Origin: an uncultured Eubacteriales bacterium
GTDB lineage: Bacteria; Bacillota; Clostridia; Oscillospirales; CAG-272
Direction: 5' to 3'
NCBI GenBank assembly: GCA_934402395.1
Contig: CAKRTQ010000001.1
Coordinates: 186,001 to 250,000 of the forward strand
DNA: 64,000 nt
Shown here piece by piece: positions 16,785-25,081 of the stretch (position 1 is its first letter; each line of letters begins with the position of its first letter). Below the pieces are notes generated by a model. That model was not told the origin of the DNA, did not search any database, and was given only the letters and a program-made list of their open reading frames with translations. A program made the translations under genes and the position numbers.

Positions 16785-18293
16785 ATGAACACAAAGATGA
16801 TCCGCCGCGCATTATCACTTTTCATATGCATTCTGATGCTGGTCTCCGGACTTGTCGCCTGCGCCAAGCCCGATGCCGGAAACGACGGCACATCCTCCGC
16901 CGAAACCGACACAGCCACCGTAACGCCCGAAACCACATCGAATGTCGATGAAAACGGATTTTTGCGTGACGACCTGCCCGAAAGCCTGAATTTCAACGAC
17001 TCGACCGTAAGATTTCTTGTCTGGAGCGACGTTGAGAACAACGAATTCGAAATCGCCGAACTCGGCGACAACGCCGTTGACAACGCGATCTACAAACGCA
17101 ACAATACGGTGGAACGCCGCCTTGGCGTAAAGCTTGAATTCGAAGCCATTCCCGGCAACTACGGCAACCAGCAGAGCTTCATTGCCGCCGCACAGACCCG
17201 CATTTCCGCCGGTACCGATTCAACGCCGCACATAATGGCGGCATATTCGCTTACCTCCGCCGGTCTTGTTGCAAACGGACTCACCTACAAGCTCAACGAG
17301 CTTGAAAATCTCGACTTTTCCAAGCCCTGGTGGCCCGACCGCCTGCTTACCGAATCCATGATAAACGGCAACTACTATCTCTGCTCCGGTGATATCTCCA
17401 CCAATATGTTGCACAAAATGCACGCCGTGTTCTTCAATAAGGATATGTGCAATGACCGCGGTTACAGAGCGGATGAGCTTTACGACCGCGCGCTTGCCGG
17501 CAACTGGACGCTCGACGACCTCTTCAACATGACCGCCGAGGTATATGAGGACCGCAACAACACCGGAAAGAAAGACCGCGGCGACCTTTTCGGTCTTTAC
17601 ATCTGCGACAACTATTTCGACGTTTTCTACTATGCCAGCGACCTCATCATCGTTGACCGCGATGCCGATGGCAAGCCCAAGATCTCCGATGATTTCACAA
17701 GCGAAAAGGCAGTGAACCTCGCCGACAAGGTAGGAAACTTCTTTGCCAACAGGAACGGCGCGTTTTTCATCACCGACTTCACCGAAAGCGGCTATATGTC
17801 GGACGGCAACGCCATGATGATAATCTCCCGCTGCGATGTTGCGCTCAAGAAGCTCAGATTTGCCGATAACCTCGACTACGGCGTACTTCCCGTACCGAAA
17901 TACGATGCTGATCAGGAAAGCTACGTTTCCTGCCTTGCATTCCCCTGCACCCTTTACGTTGCCTCCAAGAACATCGGCGATGATGCCGCAATGGTCGGCG
18001 CAGTGCTTGAAGCAATGGGATCCGAGGGCTACCGTCAGATCACTCCCGTGCTGTTTGAGGCGACCATGAAGACCCGCTACGCCAGCGACGGCAAGATAGC
18101 AAATGTATATGACACCATCCGCTCGTCGGTAACATTTGACCTCGGCAGAATATTCTATTCCTCGCTCGGTGAGGTGAACAACATATTCCGTCAGGCGTGC
18201 TCCGGAAACACCGGATCGTATATGGCATCGGCATCCTCAAAGCGCAAACCGCTTCAGACGCTTCTCGATAAGCTCGTAAAAGATATAGGATAA
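16785..18293 (+). CDS. Extracellular solute-binding-like lipoprotein, first copy
   Basis: A 502-residue lipoprotein with signal peptide and lipobox GLVAC (Cys26), a Ser/Thr-rich tether, then a family-1-like solute-binding fold. Signposts shared with the protein encoded at 25082-26575 are FLRDDLPESLNF, KPWWPDRL, CSGDISTN and the C-terminal RYASDGKIANVYD block. Family-1 proteins normally deliver oligosaccharides to an ABC permease pair, but no permease gene lies in the operon or window. It is last in the operon with the epimerases and Gfo/Idh enzyme, so it probably binds that pathway's substrate and shares permeases encoded elsewhere, or acts as a surface binder. Confidence 0.85.
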   Translation: MNTKMIRRALSLFICILMLVSGLVACAKPDAGNDGTSSAETDTATVTPETTSNVDENGFLRDDLPESLNFNDSTVRFLVWSDVENNEFEIAELGDNAVDNAIYKRNNTVERRLGVKLEFEAIPGNYGNQQSFIAAAQTRISAGTDSTPHIMAAYSLTSAGLVANGLTYKLNELENLDFSKPWWPDRLLTESMINGNYYLCSGDISTNMLHKMHAVFFNKDMCNDRGYRADELYDRALAGNWTLDDLFNMTAEVYEDRNNTGKKDRGDLFGLYICDNYFDVFYYASDLIIVDRDADGKPKISDDFTSEKAVNLADKVGNFFANRNGAFFITDFTESGYMSDGNAMMIISRCDVALKKLRFADNLDYGVLPVPKYDADQESYVSCLAFPCTLYVASKNIGDDAAMVGAVLEAMGSEGYRQITPVLFEATMKTRYASDGKIANVYDTIRSSVTFDLGRIFYSSLGEVNNIFRQACSGNTGSYMASASSKRKPLQTLLDKLVKDIG

Positions 18294-18314
18294 AAACAAC
18301 AAAAGTACAAAATG

Positions 18315-18355
18315 GGGGATGTTGAAAAACTCAAAATGAGTTTTTCAACATCCCC
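18315..18355. repeat. Dispersed hairpin repeat, copy 3 (long type)
   Basis: A perfect 19-bp inverted repeat (GGGGATGTTGAAAAACTCA, loop AAA). It follows the lipoprotein gene and is its likely terminator. Here the associated cassette lies on the right (18361-18400) and reads on the minus strand, so this copy is inverted relative to the others. Confidence 0.88.
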
Positions 18356-18553
18356 ATAGACATTAACGGTTTTGCCGTCCGCATTCGGTTTCCGGCAAAT
18401 CCTTCAGTCGCAATGTAACTGCTTACGGTATTGTACACCGCCTTGTTTCCGGCACGGCTGTCACGGTTTATCACAGCCGTGTACCCGACCGCCCATAATG
18501 CAATGAACACGACCGCAGCGGCAGCGGCTGCGACGACGGTTTTTCCTATTTGT
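18356..18553 (-). other. Repeat cassette and coding-like remnant
   Basis: Next to the hairpin, 18361-18400 holds the minus-strand form of the repeat cassette (ACGGCAAAACCG). From about 18400 to 18553 the minus strand is open in one frame and would encode a hydrophobic helix (VVFIALWAVGYTAVI) and NKAVYNTVSSYIATEG, but no start codon with a ribosome binding site exists and the frame runs into the SGNH gene. It may be a gene remnant or chance. Confidence 0.35.
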
Positions 18554-19636
18554 TCATCTCCGCTTTTTGAAGATGCACAGCGCGCCTGCCGCTGCCGCTA
18601 TCAGCGCCAACGCGCCGACAGACGAACCGCAGCCCTTTGCGGCGGGCTTCTCCGTTGTTTCCGGTGTCTCGGCTCCGGTAGCCGATGCACTTTCGTCAGG
18701 CGCCGGCGTGGTCTCGGGTTCCGTAGCCGCGGGAGTGGTAATTGGCTCGGTCACAGGCTCGGTCACAGGATCGGTCACTGCGGTCACGGGCACAGCGGGA
18801 GCGGCAACAAGCTCTGCCATGTATTTACCCATAAGAGCGTGCCCTTCGCCGTTCGGATGGATATCAAGCGAGGCTATGTTCGTATAGCCCTCGGCGTTGA
18901 CATTGATGACCGACGGAATATCCGCCACCTCATAGCCGTATCCGGACGCCGCGACCGCTCCGCGAAGAGCCATATTGAGCGAGTCGATGACATTTCCCGC
19001 AAATGTGCCGAAAGCTCCCGCCTCCGCAACGCCCTCCATGGGGTTGTACTGCGCAAGGAATATCACGCGCGCCGACGGATTGTATTCGTGCAGCGTATCG
19101 ATTATCTTTTTCAGGTTTACGGTATAATTTGCGACCGCAGTGATTATCGGCATTGACGTTTCCGGCTTTTTGAGTTTGTCCGCAAGCACGTTTTTATCCA
19201 TTGAAAGTATTGCGTTTGCTGCATCGACAAGTCCCGAGATACCTTTGCCGGTGAGGCTTTGCGCAAACTGAGGAAGAATGTGCAAAAGGTCGTTGCCGCC
19301 TATCGAAACAACGATAAGCTCGCTCTTTTCGGCATACGTTTTGAGCGACGGCAGAAGCTTAAGAAGATCGTCGGAAGCATCACCGTTCACGGCGCGGTTT
19401 ATATAGCTTTCGCGGCTTTTGAGTCCGAGAGATTCCGCCAGAATATTGCCGTAGCTGCGGCACTCGTACGGCGATCCGCCGGGAGTGTAATTTTCAAGCC
19501 CGTAGCCTGTGGATATCGAATCTCCGATAACGAGCATTGAGGAATAGCTCTTGTCCGCCGAAGCGGGAAGCACAGCCGCGCCTATCATAAACGCCGCGGC
19601 AAGAGCCAAAGAAAACAGTCTGATCATTTTATTCAT
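18554..19636 (-). CDS. Exported SGNH/GDSL hydrolase with C-terminal GCGSS anchor
   Basis: A 360-residue protein. A signal peptide ends near ASA (26), followed by an SGNH hydrolase domain: block I GDSIS (Ser40), VSIGGNDLL (Gly and Asn), and DIHPNGEGH (catalytic Asp and His). After the domain comes a Thr/Pro/Glu linker (PVTEPVTEP) and a C-terminal KGCGSS (334-339), a hydrophobic helix and FKKRR. That tail looks like a sorting or anchoring signal but is not LPXTG. Such hydrolases deacylate glycans or lipids. Start ATG 19636 has AAAGGA at 8 bases; ATGs further upstream precede or overlap the promoter. Confidence 0.85.
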   Translation of the reverse strand: MNKMIRLFSLALAAAFMIGAAVLPASADKSYSSMLVIGDSISTGYGLENYTPGGSPYECRSYGNILAESLGLKSRESYINRAVNGDASDDLLKLLPSLKTYAEKSELIVVSIGGNDLLHILPQFAQSLTGKGISGLVDAANAILSMDKNVLADKLKKPETSMPIITAVANYTVNLKKIIDTLHEYNPSARVIFLAQYNPMEGVAEAGAFGTFAGNVIDSLNMALRGAVAASGYGYEVADIPSVINVNAEGYTNIASLDIHPNGEGHALMGKYMAELVAAPAVPVTAVTDPVTEPVTEPITTPAATEPETTPAPDESASATGAETPETTEKPAAKGCGSSVGALALIAAAAGALCIFKKRR

Positions 19637-19676
19637 TTCGATCGTCCTTTCGGTTTCATTTATACTTACATATAAT

Positions 19677-19705
19677 ATGATACCACAAAGCCTGCCGCGA
19701 TTCAA
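19677..19705 (-). promoter_or_regulatory. Promoter of the SGNH hydrolase gene
   Basis: TTGAAT (complement of 19700-19705), 17-bp spacer, TATCAT (complement of 19677-19682). Confidence 0.65.
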
Positions 19706-19746
19706 GTCAAAGATGTGAAAATCCGCAAAAAAAACAGGAGACCTTC

Positions 19747-20235
19747 ATGCCCACTTCACCGAAAAAAAGCCCCTCTCTCCACCCCGATGAACGCCGCCGC
19801 AGGCAGCAATGGACGGGATTCATCCTGTTCAACTGCTCGATACTGCTCGGCGCCGCAATACTTATGCCGTACCGCCTGCTCGCCGACAGCGTGCTTAAGC
19901 CGTATATCTACTGCTTTTTGAACCGTTACTTTCATATATACTGTCCCACCTGCGGCATGACGCGCGTGTTCGACTCGGTGCTGCATCTGCGATTTGCCGA
20001 CGCTGCGCGCGAGAACATATGCATTCTGGTGCTCATACTGCTTACGGCTTACTTTGATATCCGCGCCTTCATTGCGCTTTTGCGCCGCGAGAATAAAATA
20101 TTCAAGGTAAAGCTCGTTCATATGTGGATATTCATTGCTTTTCTGCTTATCCACGCGGCAGTGCGCAATATTCTGCTGATACGCTTCGGCATTGACCCAC
20201 TCGGCGACAATCTCGCATTCTGGCACGGCGGATGA
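19747..20235 (+). CDS. DUF2752 membrane protein
   Basis: A 162-residue protein with three predicted membrane helices and the DUF2752 signature CPTCGMTRVF (about residues 66-75), followed by a second helix and a basic loop. The N-terminal 30 residues are basic and disordered. The start is supported by CAGGAGA. The function of DUF2752 proteins is unknown. It is a single gene ending at a hairpin of the dispersed family. Confidence 0.85.
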   Translation: MPTSPKKSPSLHPDERRRRQQWTGFILFNCSILLGAAILMPYRLLADSVLKPYIYCFLNRYFHIYCPTCGMTRVFDSVLHLRFADAARENICILVLILLTAYFDIRAFIALLRRENKIFKVKLVHMWIFIAFLLIHAAVRNILLIRFGIDPLGDNLAFWHGG

Positions 20236-20241
20236 AACAAC

Positions 20242-20277
20242 GGGCTGTTATAGACTCAAAAATTTTTTTAACAGCCC
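20242..20277. repeat. Dispersed hairpin repeat, copy 4 (degenerate)
   Basis: GGGCTGTTA and TAACAGCCC arms flank ACTCAAAAATTTTTT; the inner arms no longer pair fully. A T-run follows on the plus strand, so it should terminate the DUF2752 gene. Confidence 0.75.
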
Positions 20278-20286
20278 GTTTTTCTA

Positions 20287-20315
20287 TTGACAATTCGTAA
20301 TCAATGTGATATCAT
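20287..20315 (+). promoter_or_regulatory. Promoter of the ABC-2 transporter operon
   Basis: TTGACA (20287-20292), 17-bp spacer, TATCAT (20310-20315), overlapped by an inverted repeat. Confidence 0.8.
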
Positions 20316-20328
20316 AATAATATCACAT
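20304..20328. promoter_or_regulatory. Operator-like inverted repeat over the -10 box
   Basis: ATGTGATAT (20304-20312) and ATATCACAT (20320-20328) form a perfect 9-bp inverted repeat with a 7-bp centre, covering the -10 hexamer. This is the expected position and form for a repressor such as the YtrA-type GntR proteins that often control ABC-2 exporters, but no regulator gene is present in the operon. Confidence 0.6.
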
Positions 20329-20357
20329 GGGGATACCCGGAAAGGACAGGATGCAAA

Positions 20358-21194
20358 GTGAGCATTCTTGATGTCAGCGGACTGACAAAAATATACCCTG
20401 CCTTCATGCTTGACGGCGTTTCGTTTTCGCTTGAGGCGGGAAAAATAACAGGATTTATAGGACGCAACGGAGCGGGCAAATCCACTACTCTCTCTTCCCT
20501 TTTCAATTTTGTACATCCCGACGGCGGCGATGTGAAGTTTTTCGGTCTGCCTTTTGCCGGCAACGAGGCGGAGATAAAACGGCGCACCGGATTTGTTTCC
20601 GGAGGCGTGGATTTCTACCTCAAAAAAAGACTCAGCACGATATCCGACGTCACAAAAAGTTTTTACCCTAACTGGGACGATGCCGCATACCGCCGCTATA
20701 TGGAAATGTTCTCGCTCGACGGCTGCAAAACCCCGTCTGAGCTTTCGGCGGGAATGAAGGTCAAATACGCGCTGATCCTTGCTCTTTCACACAACGCGGA
20801 GCTGCTCGTGCTCGATGAGCCGACAAGCGGTCTTGACCCCGTTTCGCGCGACGATCTGCTCGATGTGCTTCTGGCTCTCTGCGATGAGGGCAAAACGATA
20901 CTGTTTTCGACACACATAACATCCGATCTTGACAAATGCGCGCAGAATATAATCTACATACGCAACGGAAATATAATTGCCGATGCGCCCATGCGTGTGT
21001 TTGAAGACTCATACCGCATCATAGCCTACCGTAATGACGAGGGAGATGCCGATGAAAGGTATTTTCTCGGCAGACGCCGCATGCGCGACGGCTTTACCGC
21101 GCTTGTGCGCGCCTCGGACGCTCAGATCATAGGACGCAAATGCGAAAAACCGGATCTTGAATCGATCATGGTCCATCTTGAGAAGGGGGTATGA
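20358..21194 (+). CDS. ABC transporter ATP-binding protein (ABC-2 type)
   Basis: A 278-residue ATPase with Walker A GRNGAGKST (about residues 36-44), signature LSAGMKVKYALIL, Walker B LLVLDEPTSGLDP and the switch His in STHITSDLD. It begins with GTG behind AGGA. The short form and order match YtrB/BcrA-like ATPases of two-gene exporters. It overlaps the permease gene, forming a complete minimal ABC-2 system. Likely roles are export of, or resistance to, cell-wall-active compounds, or lipid or solute export (inference). Confidence 0.92.
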   Translation: MSILDVSGLTKIYPAFMLDGVSFSLEAGKITGFIGRNGAGKSTTLSSLFNFVHPDGGDVKFFGLPFAGNEAEIKRRTGFVSGGVDFYLKKRLSTISDVTKSFYPNWDDAAYRRYMEMFSLDGCKTPSELSAGMKVKYALILALSHNAELLVLDEPTSGLDPVSRDDLLDVLLALCDEGKTILFSTHITSDLDKCAQNIIYIRNGNIIADAPMRVFEDSYRIIAYRNDEGDADERYFLGRRRMRDGFTALVRASDAQIIGRKCEKPDLESIMVHLEKGV

Positions 21195-21847
21195 GTATGG
21201 GAAACATATCAAAATTGATAAAAAAGGACTTCCGCCTTGCAATGCACCCTACGGTGCCGCTGATGCTTATGACGGCGGCAATGGTGGCGATACCCAACTA
21301 TCCTTATTCTGTCAGTTTCTTTTATGTGACGATGGGGCTGTTCTTCACCTGCCTGCTCGGGCGTGAAAACCGCGACATAGCCTATTCGATGGGACTTCCC
21401 GTCGCAAAACGCGATATTGTTACCGCAAGAATATCCTTTGCGGCGATAATAGAGCTCACGAGCATAGTGCTGACCGGCGTCATGGTCTTTCTGATGCCTT
21501 ATCACGAAAACGCTGCCGGCATCGCCCCCAACCTTGCCCTTATCGGATGGGGAGCCATAACCTACGGCATATTCAATCTTGTATTTTTTATAATGTATTA
21601 CAGCAACGTTGCCCGCGTCGGGACCGCATTCGCGGTGTCAAGTGTCATGATCTTCTTTATTGCGGCATGTGATGCCATCACCACATACGCCATGCCCTTC
21701 TTCCGTGATATGCTCGACACGCCCGACCCCGAATTTATGCGTCAAAAGCTTATATTCACGGGTGCGGGAGCTGTGTTTTACATCGTATCCTTCATTGTCA
21801 CACGCGCAGTCTCGGTAAAAAAATTTGAAAAACTCGACCTCGGCTGA
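21191..21847 (+). CDS. ABC-2 type transporter permease
   Basis: A 218-residue integral membrane protein with about six hydrophobic helices, beginning MSMGNISKLIKKDFRLAM, an amphipathic lead helix typical of ABC-2 permeases. The motif GRENRDIAYSMGLPVAKRDIVTAR (split over two helices) matches the 'leftover coupling helix' seen in BcrB/YtrC-like permeases, where SLPVSR-type loops contact the ATPase. It overlaps the ATPase gene by four bases. Substrate unknown. Confidence 0.85.
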   Translation: MSMGNISKLIKKDFRLAMHPTVPLMLMTAAMVAIPNYPYSVSFFYVTMGLFFTCLLGRENRDIAYSMGLPVAKRDIVTARISFAAIIELTSIVLTGVMVFLMPYHENAAGIAPNLALIGWGAITYGIFNLVFFIMYYSNVARVGTAFAVSSVMIFFIAACDAITTYAMPFFRDMLDTPDPEFMRQKLIFTGAGAVFYIVSFIVTRAVSVKKFEKLDLG

Positions 21848-21926
21848 CGGCAAAACGGCGGCGTTCAGCCGCCGAGACCAATGTCGACGGGTAGGTAAAA
21901 AACGCATTTGAGTTTTTTACCTACCC
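21848..21926 (+). repeat. Dispersed cassette plus hairpin, copy 5
   Basis: The cassette GGCAAAACGGCGGCG with GCCGCCGAGACCAATGTC (21849-21886) is followed by the hairpin GGGTAGGTAAAAAAC/GTTTTTTACCTACCC (arms 21889-21903 and 21912-21926). It starts directly behind the permease stop codon. Both arms carry matching changes (TAGG/CCTA) relative to other copies. Confidence 0.85.
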
Positions 21927-21943
21927 TTTTTTCATTTTCTCTA

Positions 21944-21972
21944 TTGTAACACAGGAATTATTGTGATATAAT
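21944..21972 (+). promoter_or_regulatory. Promoter of the dehydrogenase-FAD oxidoreductase operon
   Basis: TTGTAA (21944-21949), 17-bp spacer, TATAAT (21967-21972). Confidence 0.75.
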
Positions 21973-22018
21973 TACTTTGTATAAATTTGCTTTCAGAAAG
22001 AAAGGTCTGGTATTTGCT

Positions 22019-23020
22019 ATGGAAAAAATGATGAACGCCGCCGTGCTTCATGCAGTCGGCGACCTCAGGTACGAAAAAGTCCCTATGCCCGAAGTACACG
22101 AGGGCGAGGTACTTATGAAGGTCATGGCAGCAGGCGTCTGCGGATCCGATATCCCGCGCGTTTTTGAAAAAGGGACCTACCACTTCCCCACCATTCCCGG
22201 ACATGAGTTTGCCGGACTCATCGTTGACGGCGATCCCGAGCTTACGGGCAAGCGTGCGGCGGTGTTTCCGCTTCTGCCCTGCCGCAAGTGCTCATCCTGC
22301 GAAGTCGGCGAATATGCCAACTGCAAGAACTATGATTACTACGGTTCCCGCCGCGACGGCGGATTTGCCGAATACATAGCCGTTGACAAGAGAAACCTCG
22401 TTATCACTCCGGACAGCCTCAGCTACGCCTGCGCATCGCTTTGCGAGCCGGGTGCCGTCGGACGCGCCGCAATACGCCGCCTCGGTGTGGAGCTTGGCGA
22501 CCTCTGCGTCATCTGGGGCGCGGGACCTATCGGTCTTATCGCAGCTCAGTGGGCACGCCGTGCCGGCGCCGCCTGCGTACGCGTCGTGGACATCAGCGAG
22601 AAGAAGCTGGCGTTCGCAAAGAAGTTCGGCTTTGAGCCGTACGATCCCGAAAAGGACGGTCCGTGTGACTGCGCACTTGAAGGGACCGGGGCTGCCCCCG
22701 CGCTCTGCGATGCGATATCCGCGCTCAAATCGCACGGCAGAATAGTCCTCATGGGCAATCCCGCACGCGACATGACAATAAAACAAAGCGTATATTCTCA
22801 GCTTCTGCGTAAGGAGCTGTCTCTGCGCGGAACATGGAATTCCTCTTACAATCAGACAGTCAACGACTGGAGCGCAACGATCGCGGCAATGGCTTCGGGC
22901 GAGATAAAATATGAGGAACTCATCACTCACCGCTTCCCGCTCTCGGAGTGCAACCGTGCGCTCGATATGATGCACGAACGCCGCGAATTCTACACCAAGG
23001 TGACATTCATAATGGAATGA
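22019..23020 (+). CDS. Zinc-dependent medium-chain alcohol/polyol dehydrogenase (GatD-like)
   Basis: A 333-residue MDR-family dehydrogenase. The catalytic zinc ligands lie in AGVCGSD and PGHEFAG, the structural-zinc cysteines in CRKCSSCEVGEYANC, and the NAD(P) site is GAGPIGLIAAQ. Similar in layout to galactitol-1-phosphate 5-dehydrogenase and sorbitol dehydrogenase. The ATG at 22019 lies downstream of the promoter, which rules out the longer frame from 21977. It is followed after 25 bases by the FAD oxidoreductase gene, and probably oxidises a sugar alcohol in the same pathway. Confidence 0.9.
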   Translation: MEKMMNAAVLHAVGDLRYEKVPMPEVHEGEVLMKVMAAGVCGSDIPRVFEKGTYHFPTIPGHEFAGLIVDGDPELTGKRAAVFPLLPCRKCSSCEVGEYANCKNYDYYGSRRDGGFAEYIAVDKRNLVITPDSLSYACASLCEPGAVGRAAIRRLGVELGDLCVIWGAGPIGLIAAQWARRAGAACVRVVDISEKKLAFAKKFGFEPYDPEKDGPCDCALEGTGAAPALCDAISALKSHGRIVLMGNPARDMTIKQSVYSQLLRKELSLRGTWNSSYNQTVNDWSATIAAMASGEIKYEELITHRFPLSECNRALDMMHERREFYTKVTFIME

Positions 23021-23045
23021 ACACCGACCGAAAGGATGCACAATA

Positions 23046-24977
23046 ATGAACAATTCATCATTAATCGTAAAGACATCGGGAATGCGCCGCATTGACCATA
23101 CCGCCGAGCTTTGCATAATCGGCGGCGGTCTTACCGGTATGTCGGCGGCGCTTTGCGCGGCACGGCGCGGTGTCAAGGTCCTTCTCATGCAGGACAGACC
23201 CGTTCTCGGCGGCAATGCCTCAAGCGAGATCCGTATGTGGGTACGCGGCGCAAAGGGACTTCACAACCGCGAGACCGGCATTATTTCAGAGCTTGAAGAA
23301 GAAAACATTTACCGCAACCCCACCCTTTGCTATTCGGTCTGGGACAGCGTTATGTGGGGCAAGGTGATGGAGGAGCCGAACATTGAGCTTCTTCTCAACT
23401 GCTCCTGCGTCGATGCCGAGACCGAAACGATGCCCGACGGCGCCGTGCGCGTGCGCTCGGTGACCGGCTGGCAGCTCACAACGTACACATGGCACACCGT
23501 AAGAGCAAAGTATTTTTCCGACTGCTCCGGCGACTCCGTTCTTGCCACTCTCACCGGCGCGGAATGGCGCGTTGGACGCGAGGGACACGGCGAATTCGGC
23601 GAATCCATAGGTCCCGTTGTTGCCGACAGAAAAACAATGGGTATGTCCTGTCTGCTTCAGGCGCGCGAGACAGACCGCCCCGTGAAATTCATACCGCCGG
23701 AATGGGCGTATGTCTACCCCGAGGACTCCGATTTTGTAGGCAAGGGAAAGAAAAGATTTTCCCTGCCCGACGATGAAAAGCCGGTACCCGGCGAAAAGAC
23801 CGCCGAGGAGCTGCTTGCAGAGGGTGCCAGCATCTCGGGTATAGAAATAAAACAGACCTCAAGCTGCACCCGCACGCACGACCTCGGAACGTCCAAGGGC
23901 AACTTCTGGTGGATCGAGCTCGGCGGTGAAAACGACTCGCTCCACGATGCCGAATGGCTGCGCGACGAGCTTCTCAAAATAGCCTTCGGCGTCTGGGACC
24001 ACATAAAGAACTACGGCAACCACCACGCCGAAAACTGGGAGCTTGAATGGGTCGGATTCCTTCCCGGCAAGCGCGAATCCCGCAGATACGTCGGCGCCTA
24101 CACCCTCACACAGCATGATATTGAAGCGGGCGGAAAATTCCCCGATGTCATAGCATACGGCGGATGGCCGATGGATGACCACAACCCCGCCGGCTTCAAG
24201 GCAGCTCCCGATGAGTCGGCTTCCACGCTGCATCCCGCTCCCTCGCCCTACGGCATTCCCTACCGCGTGCTCTATTCCGCAAATATAGAAAACCTCTTCT
24301 TTGCCGGGCGCAACATAAGCGCTACGCACGCAGCGATATCTTCAACGCGAGTCATGGCAACCTGCTCACTTCTCGGAATGGCTGTCGGCGAGGCGGCTGT
24401 TATATGCCGCGACAATGACATAATGCCCGCCGGCGTATCGGACGGATATGTCGATCTGCTCCAGACGCGCCTGCTTGATGACGGAGCATACCTGCCCGGC
24501 TTCCCGCGCGTGATCCCCGAACTTTCAAGATCGGCAAAGATAAATCTTCCCGCGGGCGAGCTTTCTCTGCTGCAAAACGGCAAAGAGCGCCCCGATGCCG
24601 ATATGAACCGCAACTACGCCGTGCTTCCGGTCGGCGGAACACTTGAATTCGATCTCGGCGAAGAACGCCCCGTCGGCACTCTGCGCATCGTTTTCGACCC
24701 CGACTTTACGCGCGAGTCGATATCCCCCAATACAAAGATGAGGGTCTTTGCGCAGCGCTGCAACCGCGGGCTTGACTTTGAGCCCGTAAAGGTCGCAAAC
24801 ACGCTCGTAAAGGAATTCACGGTCGAGTGCGACGGCAAAGCAGTGTACCATGCCGATAACTGCCACAATTCGCTCGTCCGCATTCCGATCAACAAAAACG
24901 CGCGCCGCGTGAGCATCAAATTTGAAAAAACGTGGGGCGCCGACAGCGTTCATCTTTATTCCGCAGATATAAACTGA
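23046..24977 (+). CDS. Large FAD-dependent oxidoreductase, carbohydrate-associated
   Basis: A 643-residue protein. Its N-terminus is a Rossmann FAD site (CIIGGGLTGMSAALCAARRG, residues 22-41) with LGGNASSEIRMWVRG, the FAD_oxidored (PF12831) type. The rest of the FAD domain runs to about residue 480, with FAGRNISATHAAISSTRVMATC near the end. The last 140 residues form a beta-rich domain (LEFDLGEERPVGTLRIVFD) resembling a carbohydrate-binding or discoidin-like fold. There is no signal peptide, so it is cytosolic. Proteins of this form often sit in polysaccharide or sugar loci, but the reaction is not established. It is cotranscribed with the Zn dehydrogenase. Confidence 0.8.
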   Translation: MNNSSLIVKTSGMRRIDHTAELCIIGGGLTGMSAALCAARRGVKVLLMQDRPVLGGNASSEIRMWVRGAKGLHNRETGIISELEEENIYRNPTLCYSVWDSVMWGKVMEEPNIELLLNCSCVDAETETMPDGAVRVRSVTGWQLTTYTWHTVRAKYFSDCSGDSVLATLTGAEWRVGREGHGEFGESIGPVVADRKTMGMSCLLQARETDRPVKFIPPEWAYVYPEDSDFVGKGKKRFSLPDDEKPVPGEKTAEELLAEGASISGIEIKQTSSCTRTHDLGTSKGNFWWIELGGENDSLHDAEWLRDELLKIAFGVWDHIKNYGNHHAENWELEWVGFLPGKRESRRYVGAYTLTQHDIEAGGKFPDVIAYGGWPMDDHNPAGFKAAPDESASTLHPAPSPYGIPYRVLYSANIENLFFAGRNISATHAAISSTRVMATCSLLGMAVGEAAVICRDNDIMPAGVSDGYVDLLQTRLLDDGAYLPGFPRVIPELSRSAKINLPAGELSLLQNGKERPDADMNRNYAVLPVGGTLEFDLGEERPVGTLRIVFDPDFTRESISPNTKMRVFAQRCNRGLDFEPVKVANTLVKEFTVECDGKAVYHADNCHNSLVRIPINKNARRVSIKFEKTWGADSVHLYSADIN

Positions 24978-25001
24978 ACAAAAAAGCACCCTCCGCAGCA
25001 C

Positions 25002-25030
25002 TTGACAGCAGTGCAAAAAGCATATATAAT
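25002..25030 (+). promoter_or_regulatory. Promoter of the second solute-binding lipoprotein gene
   Basis: Consensus TTGACA (25002-25007), 17-bp spacer, TATAAT (25025-25030). It shows that this gene is expressed apart from the preceding operon. Confidence 0.88.
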
Positions 25031-25081
25031 ATCATTTGTAAAAGAAAATGGGCGGCAACGCCGCCCGGAAACGGAGTTTTT

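Noticed and set aside
18431..19156. A 241-codon plus-strand frame across the SGNH gene
   Set aside because: Low-complexity Arg/Gly-rich translation, antisense to a gene with clear catalytic motifs.
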